Assembly (NCBI GenBank): GCA_026770585.1
Contig: MU646352.1
Coordinates: forward strand, 373,672-384,266
DNA: 10,595 bases
Source of the DNA: Baffinella frigidus
Lineage: Eukaryota > Cryptophyceae > Cryptomonadales > Baffinellaceae
Reading direction: 5' to 3'
Below the pieces are notes generated by a model that did no database searches, was not told the origin of the DNA, and saw nothing but the letters and a program-made list of their open reading frames with translations. The position numbers were made by a program, and so were the translations under genes. Of this stretch, positions 1-8,541 are shown piece by piece; position 1 is the stretch's first letter; every line of letters starts with the position of its first letter.

Positions 1-525
1 GACATCCCGCGGCCCACCACCCTCCCCCCCAACTGAAACGGCAAATCAGTACTAACATGGTTGCATCATTACTTACATCATTACCAACAATGTCACATCA
101 TTACTAACAGGGGGGGGCTTTCGAGCGTTGAAACGATCCAAACACGTCACTTGGCATGGTGGGTGCCACTTGAGAAGTGCGTGTGGTGTTGGTCGGGGCA
201 ATGGCTCCAATGGCCTTTCCCCTGCTGTAATCCAGCGCCCGGACACGAAAAGGACCTGACGGACCCGCGCGCGGCTGACGGTGATTATGGCAAAGGCGGC
301 CAACGTTTCTTTTAATTAAATTTATTTATTTATTCATTTCAATGGGTGCACAGCTCTCGGTAGACTCGTCTCACCTTGCCTCATGGCGCGTAGCGCTCGT
401 GTTTGACATGTTATTGAACTTTGCTTTCCCACCCAGACGGTGATACCGTCCACGGAAGGGCGAGGTGTCCGCCTATGGTGTGAGCATTCGACACCTAAAG
501 GACCTAACGGACCCGCGCGCGGCAG
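1..525. other. Intron or upstream gene region; no secure exon
   Basis: The segment 244-305 is a direct repeat of 491-552 (shared block acggacccgcgcgcggc, then a diverged TVIM-coding stretch), and a shorter piece, cagacggtgat, recurs at 434-444. These look like earlier echoes of the start of exon 1. Positions 62-110 repeat catcattac units. After CAG at 108-110 a frame reads GGLSSVETIQTRHLA, weakly like an ARM hinge plus helix 3, but no exon joining it to 526 was found. Confidence 0.45.
244..305 (+). repeat. Direct repeat of 491-552 (exon 1 start echo)
   Basis: Matches 491-552 over about 62 bases with scattered substitutions. The homologous reading is LTVIMAKAAN versus TVIMTMAAN in exon 1. The copy has CTG where exon 1 has the CAG acceptor, so it cannot be spliced at the same place. 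Confidence 0.75.
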
Positions 526-573
526 ACGGTGATAATGACAATGGCGGCCAACGCGTCAGACCAGTCCATCCAG
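526..573 (+). CDS. Exon 1 (first in window): ARM helix-3 tail
   Basis: Encodes TVIMTMAANASDQSIQ, the second half of an ARM repeat ending in the Q that precedes most inter-repeat introns of this gene. The acceptor is CAG at 523-525 and the donor GTTACC at 574. A TAA in this frame at 500-502 rules out a start much further upstream, so an acceptor rather than an initiator Met is expected. The exon should be preceded by one ending in or near GG, which I could not place in 1-525. The exon end is echoed twice downstream (668-694, 763-789), so the donor used could be another copy. Confidence 0.55.
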
Positions 574-3500
574 GTTACCTCCACCCCCCCTTTGACACGC
601 AATCGTGTTCTCGTTTGGCCGACCCCCCGGTGTGTACCAAAGGGGTGGCGGGTTCGAAAGGGCGCGTACCGACGCGTCAGTCCAGTCCGTTCAGGTTCGT
701 TTCCCGCCACGTTAGTCAACAGTGCATGGTGCTTTCAACCAATTGCTGTTTTCGCTGGTTCTACCAACGCTGCTGACCAGTCAGTACAGGTTCGCTGCCC
801 GCCTCCGCCTCACCACTCAGCACCAATTCTTGCTTTCCCAGGTTCCAAGCCTGCTCGGATTAGGTATCCGTCTTTCACAAAACTTACTGTTTTAATAATT
901 AAAAAGGTTTAGTTTTGGGAATCCCCTCCTCTCGACCCCTGTGCGTAGTTGTTTAAAAGAGAAGCGAGAAAACTATAGGGAGATGAAGGTAGCGAGGTTG
1001 CAGCAAACAGATGAAGGTACAGATCTTGCAGCACACAAAACGCTCTAGCGTCGCCTCTTGCGCGTTGGCAGTCGACCTGGCACGTGCGTTGAGGCGTGCC
1101 CTGAGGCCTAAACCCTAAACCCTAAACCCTAAACCCTAAACCCTGAATTCTAAACCCTAAACCCTAAACCCTAAACCCTAAACCCTAAACCCTAAACCCT
1201 GAACCCTACACCCTAAACCCTAAACCCCAAACCCCAATCCCTTAACTCTAAACCCTAAACCATAAACCTTGAACCTTAAACGCTAATCCCTAAACCATAA
1301 ACCATAAACCATAAACCGTAAACCACAAACCATAAACCATAAACGCTGACCGGCGAAGCGTGGGGCGAGCAGAAGGTGGCGTGCCAGACACTCGTGGTTC
1401 TCGCATGGTACTCGCGCCCTCCACTCCTCTCCACCTGAGCCCGGGCTGTTTCCCGCTCCAAAGTTTGGCGGGTTTGTACCGCACACCCAGCGCGTCAACT
1501 TGAGAATTGTCGGTGAACCCGAGTGAGGCAGAGCTAGGGTTCATGGACGCCTCGTGCAGGCTCTGACATTGTGTGAAAGCCCCCGCCGGAGCTGTAGGCA
1601 TCACTCATCATATCGCGTCATCCAATACAATCTATTTCGCAACTCATCCAGCTTAATGATTTCCGGTACAGATTCTGGTACACTAAGTCCTACACGTACG
1701 AAATGGCTCCAATGCCCGGCAAATCTGAGATATGATCTATCAGGTGACGGGACTAACTTGATATCTATCTAACCCAGGTCCTGATAGAACGTATTATCCG
1801 TGGGGGGGGGGGCATGGATGTCGTGTTGGTATGCATGAAGGTGTGTCTCATGTGTGGCACGGATCGGCTAACACGCTGACATGACAGCGCCTGCCCGAGC
1901 TGTAGGTATCACTCGATCTTCATCTAACCGATTCGCATCTAACCTAGGTCCTGCTAGATGTAGCCTCCGTGGGGGGGGGGGGCATGAATAGCGTTTTGGT
2001 ATGAGTTAAGGGGTTAATCTGGGGACATGTTTAATTTAAGAGAAAATAAAATAAAACCCCTATTTGTTCAGAGGAGTTGGACGAAGGTTCAATAGGGCTC
2101 TAAGTTCATTTAATTAGGACCAGAACCTGGTTTGACAGGTCATTTTCTTTTAAATTAAACATGTTCCCGGATGAGTGTATCTCATGTGTGGCACGGATCG
2201 GCAGGGACCAGGCAACCGTCGGAGAGCTAGGGACGCTCGGCGGCATCACGGCAACCATCAAAGCCATGAACACCCACAAGAAGCATGCCGCTTTCCAAGA
2301 TCAAGGCATCCGCCCCCTCCCCGCCATCATTTTTTAGGGGGTGTATATGTTAGGGTGTAGGGTTTGTTGTTAGGATGTAGGGTGGCTTCAAACACGGAAT
2401 GCAATACGGTAGACCGTACGGCTCCCAGACCAAACAGTGCAAGCTTGCGAGGCCTTACCCCCCCCCTCCCTCTCATGTATTTAACTGTTTTCAGGGGGGG
2501 GGGCATTTCACTGTTTTGACCAGCATTTAACTGTTGACCACCATAGCCCCTCCTCCGTACGTGTGTCCTCCGTACGTGTGTCCCTCGCTCTCTCTTTCTC
2601 TCTCTCTCTCTCCCTCCCTCTCTCTCGATCTCTCTATCTGTATCTCTCTCTCTCTCTCTCGCACCGGGCTGGAAGAGCTCTTCCAGTGGCCACCACCCCA
2701 TGGTTCAAGGTTCGGGGTTGAGGAGAGGATGGATCCGCGGTCCGTGCGGGCTTATATCTCCGTATAGTGGACGTGACTGTATAAAGTCACTCCGGTCATC
2801 CTACACGGGGTAGTATCCCCAGAGGGTTGAGAGTGCAGGGCCTCAGCCATGGCTCGGTGCAGCTGGTGCATGTCCCAATCTAATCCCGCCGAGTATTCAT
2901 AATGAATACGATTTTGGTGTATCTTAAGGGTATAAATAAGGCTGTCGTTTATCTAGACTTCATTTAGAGCCTTAACATATACCAGAATCGGATCGGAGAT
3001 CCCCGAAATCGTGTTCATTACGAATACTCGTGCAGCTGGAATCAGCGAAGCGTGGACCGATTTCAAAACAACCCCCGTAACCTCTGCCGCGGTCAACAAC
3101 GTCTTCCATCTCGACCTTGTCTCAGAAAACGAGTTCTAAAACTCGTTTTCTTAAGTCAATTCCTCTACAAATTTGGCAACTTATGCGGAGAGTAAAGGAT
3201 AAGTTGACGAATTTGTAGGGGAATTGACTTGAGAAAACGAGTTTTAGAACTCGTTTTCTGAGATAAGACCACGCGAGACCTGGCTAAGTCCTGATCCTGG
3301 ATGTATCCTGTCTAGTGCTATCTCTCGAGGACTTATGAGCATACCTTAGCGCCTTGATGACAGACGGAGGATGTGGTTGGGGGGGGCGGGTGGCACTGCT
3401 GGGGAGCTAGCTCCCGAGGACAAAGCCGCATACCCACACAGCGGACTTCGCAGGGATTTTGTATAACCCCTCAGAGATAAGACCCAGGACCCTACGGTAG

Positions 3501-6500
3501 GAAACCCGTAGGGTCGTCAGGGGGTTCCTACGGATAAGGTAACGGAAACTCGGCCCAAAATGGGCCAAAAATTCCTTTGAAGCCCACTGTGTGTCTTGAT
3601 AACCCATGGAGCGTGTGGTTTTATATATATTGTATATTGAGCATGTTATGCTTTTGCAGCATGGAGGCTGCTGTCGCACATGGCGCATCACGACGGCAAC
3701 GCCGCGATCATCACAAAAGAAGGGGGCGTCGACATGATTGTGAAAGCCATGGCATCTGCCGAACGCGATAAGGCCACGCAGGTCCGAATTTAATGCCACA
3801 TTCGATACAACTCAAAACCTCGTTGTGTGCTATCTTACGGGTGGAGATTGTCATACTAGCATCGACGTAGTTTTACCATAACACACACCCCACCCATACG
3901 ATAGCAAAAGGGTAGCACGAGGGTAACGCCGCGATCGTCACAAAAGAAGGGGGCGTCGATGTCATCGTCAAAGCCATTGCATCTTCCGAACGCGATAAGG
4001 CCACTCAGGTCCGAATGATGGGCCCGCCGCGGGATAGATAATAGGCCCGCCGCGGGACCACACAGTCCCGCCCCTGTGACAAGGCCGTGGCATCTTCCGA
4101 ACGCGACAAGGCCACGCAGGTTGGAATTGAATGCGAAATTCGATTCCACTTGGAACATTGTTTTGTGCTATCTTACGGGTGGGGTTTGACATACGGTCAC
4201 GCATCTCCCGTATATACGGGAGATACGTGATATACGGGAGATACGTGGCCAAACCCGCCCGTGACTGGCACAAATGTCAACAACCCCACTTTTAAAATAC
4301 TCCCTCTGCCAGCCTCGAGTGGTGATTTACCTCTGTCTCCCCTGGTGCGGGGGCTACGTGCGATCCAACGGATCGCGGACAACGGCCAACGTTGCACCCT
4401 ACACCTGCCACGTCCGGCATGATCAAGTAGAAAACGACGTCTGCCCGCATAAGTACTTATGCGGGCATACGGATCTTTCCAGGTGCGCGGGCTGCGGGCG
4501 ATCCAACGCATCGCGGACAACGGCGACGAGGGCGTCAAGAACCAGCTCGCCAAGTCCGGGGGTCGACCCTGAACCCCGAACCCCACACACTAACCTCCAA
4601 ACCCTGAGACCTAAACCCTGCACCCCAAACCCCAAACCTCAAACCCTAACCCCCAAACCCCAAACCCCTAACCCCAAACCCCAAACCCTACACCCTACAA
4701 CCTACACCCTAACCCCAAACCCCAAACCCCAAACCCCAAACCCCAAACCCCACACCCCACACCCCAAAACCAAAAACCAAAAACCAAAAACCAAAAACCA
4801 AAAACCAAACACCAAACACCAATCCCCAAACACCAAACATCAAACACCAAACACCAAACACCAAACCCCACACCCCAAACCCCACACCCTATCAAACCCC
4901 AAACCCCAAACCCCTACCGCAGGGCTAACGGCGGTGGTGCAGGGCATGAAATCGCATGCATCAGACCCTGTCGCTCAGGAAAAGGGGTGAGCATCCCAAA
5001 CCCCACACCCTGAAAGCCAAATCCTACACCCTGCCCGACCCCCAGCGCCCTCTTTCGAACTGCCGGCCAATCAAATGTCCTTGTACGAGTAATCCAACAA
5101 TTGATACCAAGAAACTAAATTGACCGATCTGCGACGCCTACTGTGTGGAGGGGTTGGCAGGCTCGTACAAGGACATTTAATTGACCGAATCGGAACGGGC
5201 GTGGCGTCGCGGCGCTGAGAGGATACAGTCTCCATAACCTTCAAGTCAACCATTCGTAGGACCCTACGGTAGGCCATCCGTAGTGACATATGGTTGTCCC
5301 TACGGATATCGTTAACGAGTGTTGGTGTCTTGCAGGTGTGGGGCTATTGCAGCGCTGGCGCAGAACGGCAACGCGCGAGAAGGCATTATCGAGCAGGTCC
5401 CCTCGAAAATGCTGGAGGGTCCTGTTTACATGTGGAGTTGTAAACATCTGTACCAGGATAGGGTGTTCCAACCTCGTGACCTTGCAATACATGCGGAGTT
5501 ACGTGACCAATCAACGAAAGTTACTACACAAATGCCCACCTGTAAAAGCACATCGGTTTTAAATAAGTCCCTCTAGCGTTCTCGTGTGGGTTCCCTCCCT
5601 CCCCACCTCGCACAATTGCATACCCTGCGAGCCCCGTATCACGCATCCGGCAATAATGTATACTGCTATTGTTCAACGCGAGCCCCCTCCCCCCGATCAT
5701 CCTCGGGAATGTCGAGCAGGTCCCAAAGGGTTTAGGGGTTAGGCTTGGGCTTAGGGTTAAGGTTCCCCACTACCTCGCACACATGCATGCAGAGCCTGCC
5801 CCGTATTATGCACCAGTCCCTAAACCCGAAACCCTAAACCCGAAACCCGAAACCCGAAACCCGAAACCCGAAACCCTAAACCACAAACCTTGACAGGGGG
5901 GAATAGAGGCGTGTCTCGAGGCGATGGCAAGACATGCGGAGCATACCCCGACGCAGAAGCAGGTGTTGCCCGCATTGCACACCCTCCTCCTCCTCCTCCT
6001 CCTCCTCCTTCACCCCCACAGGATCCTCCTGCTGCTCCTCCTCCTCCTCCTTCTCATCATCATCATCATCATCAGCGGCATCCTCATCCTGTTGCGGATG
6101 CTCTCCTCCTCCACCACCTCCTCCCGAGAAACCGTTCTTAGTATCAGCACGGCTGTCATGTATGATACAAAATGATATCAATATCATATTCATTTCACCC
6201 CCGTCGGACCCTGTCCTGGCATGGTTGTTCAGAAAACGTCTGCGTTGAAAGTTAGTGGACACCCATGACGTCTCAAAACCCCTTTTCAATTAAGGATTTT
6301 TTGCCCTGCGGCAATGGAGAAAACGTCTCGTCTGTTTCTTCGCCGGGGTGTTTGGCCAACGTTTCGTCTTGGTATGGATTTTCAGATCAAGTCTGGTCTG
6401 TGCGGCAAGGGTGTTCAGCCCTGCAGGAAAAGGCAGGATCGCGTCGTCTTTGCGCAGAACCCTGGACCCTCTTCCTCCTCAGAATCAAGCGCAACCCTAA

Positions 6501-8460
6501 ACCCGACACCCTGAACCCTAAACCATAAACCGCACGGAGTTGGATGCTGAAGGGTTCAGTACCTCCCCTTGATGCTCAAGGGGTTGTCAGCTCTCCTTGA
6601 TGATGAAGGTTTTCGTAACTCCCCTTGATGCTGAAGGTTTTCGTAACTCTCCTTGATGATGAAGGTTTTCGTAACCCCCCTTGATGCTGAAGGGTTTGTT
6701 GGCTCCCCTCGCGCAGGGGTGTCTGGCGCTGAAGGAAATGGCAGGATCGCTTGAGGACAGAGAGCGGGTTGTCAAGAACAAGGGCGTCAAAATTGTACGG
6801 CCCCCCTCGATGTAGTGCTGTGGTATATGTAGTGTTGTAGACCCCACTATATGTAGTGTGCTGTGGTAGATGTAGTGCTGCGATGGCCCCCCGCCACACA
6901 CCAGTTGCCCCCCCTACACGACCATGCTGTCTCTGCTGTTGGATTCGTGGACCACGAGGGGGTAGTGAAGAACGGGGGCGTCAAAAGTGTACGGCCACCC
7001 ACCCCATGACACACCACCACGCACCAGGCCGGTCAAAGGTCGTTGAAAGCCCGCCCGGGGGGCGGGAGATTGTATGCCTCCTCCTCCTCACACCATGCCA
7101 TCAAACGGCACACCATGCCTCACACCATGCCATCAGCACCACACACCATGCCATCAAACGCCACGCAGTTCCCAATCCAACCCTCCCACCCACACGGGCG
7201 TCAAAATTATACGCCCCTCCCCCCCACACACACCAGGCCGTTCATAGGCCATCAAACGGCACGCACGAACACCTTGGGGGGGTTGCTCAGCACGGGGAAG
7301 TCGGAATCGGAAGGCTCTCCCACAACAACCAGGCCCTTGCATCCTACGGCACGTCACAACAAAACAAAAGGGTTTCGTGCGGGTTGCCAAGGTTTTCGTG
7401 GGGGGTTCCCACACACGCAGTCATTGACGCCATGTGGGTCTCATGGCTTTCCTGGTATGGATATTAACCGTGAGAGAGTCTTCTTCTTGTCCTCTATTAG
7501 TCTCGAAACAGGTCCTAGCCAGGCCCTTGAGCCTTGAGTTGATTGATACAATAGTCTATGTGAGGAGTTGTGAGGAGCTAATCCGACCGCTTCTTCGCCA
7601 ATGGTGGAATTAATCCATCCACCCGAATCCCTAATCCCTGTACTCTAATCCCTGACCCCTAAACCCCCCCGAACCCCAACACCGAAACAGATAGTGGAAG
7701 CGATGCGCAAGCACGGGCAAGACGTGGGGGTGTGCGAGTACGGGTACACACCCTAAGCCCTCTATCTCCTAGACACCAGAAGCCCTCTACCTTCTAGACA
7801 CCAGAAGCCATCTAGACACTCACACGCCCTCTAGCTAGAAAACGTGGGGGTGTGCGAGTACGGGTGCCGCCCTTGCTCCATCATCCCCACACTGCGGGCT
7901 ACAAAAGGGATTTTCTGGCCAAATTCTAACCAAAATCCGGTACCTTATCCGTAGGAACCCCCCTATGTGCCAACGGTATTGCCTACCGTAGGGTCTATGG
8001 ATTATCCAATTCCGGGTCATTTAAGAAATCCCTTCGTAGTCTGCTGTGTGGCACCACCCTTGACGCATTAGAGCGGTTTTCGCATATGTTGGCCACGAAA
8101 ATAATGAAACACTACCAAGAGGTGGCGATTCGGTTGCAGTATCGTCAACATTTGGAACTCATCGTCAACATTTGGCATCGTCGACATTTGGCAGTGTTTC
8201 ATTATTTTGCGTTCCCGCCGCAGGTGTGCAGCGCTGATGCGTCTGGCGTTCGATCCTCCAACCGCGATTGCGATCGGCAACGAGGCTGGCATTCACGACA
8301 TCATCATCAATGCGATGAAGGATCATCCTTTGAGTCCAGAAGTCCAGGTGCGGTGCACCACCGTAAACCCTGAACACTGAACTCTGAACCCTAAACCCTA
8401 AACCATACACCCTGAACCCTGAACCCTAAACCCTAAACCCTAAACTCTAAACACTGAACC

Positions 8461-8541
<81 letters not shown>

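Noticed and set aside
111-165. Possible upstream ARM exon (GGLSSVETIQTRHLA)
   Set aside because: Match is short, the G run makes the frame uncertain, and no helix-1/2 exon joins it to exon 1. Kept only as a remark.
529-912. 127-codon plus ORF as an intronless gene
   Set aside because: Its frame differs from the ARM frame of exon 1 after the donor, and its content is intron plus echoes.
1107-1345. True chromosome end or telomere
   Set aside because: The array is flanked on both sides by gene sequence and recurs in other introns, so it is interstitial.
4274-4990. 238-codon ORF rich in Pro, Lys, Thr and Asn
   Set aside because: It mostly translates the telomere-like array in intron 5 and crosses exons 5 and 6 in the wrong frame for exon 5.
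5876-6289. Minus-strand acidic ORF, and plus-strand Ser/Pro/Leu ORFs
   Set aside because: All arise from the TCC/TCA microsatellite, which stays open in several frames; no domain is visible.
6856-7537. 203- and 164-codon ORFs on the plus strand
   Set aside because: Low-complexity His/Pro/Thr composition from the caccatgcc minisatellite; the ARM-like piece 6905-6988 is in a different frame.
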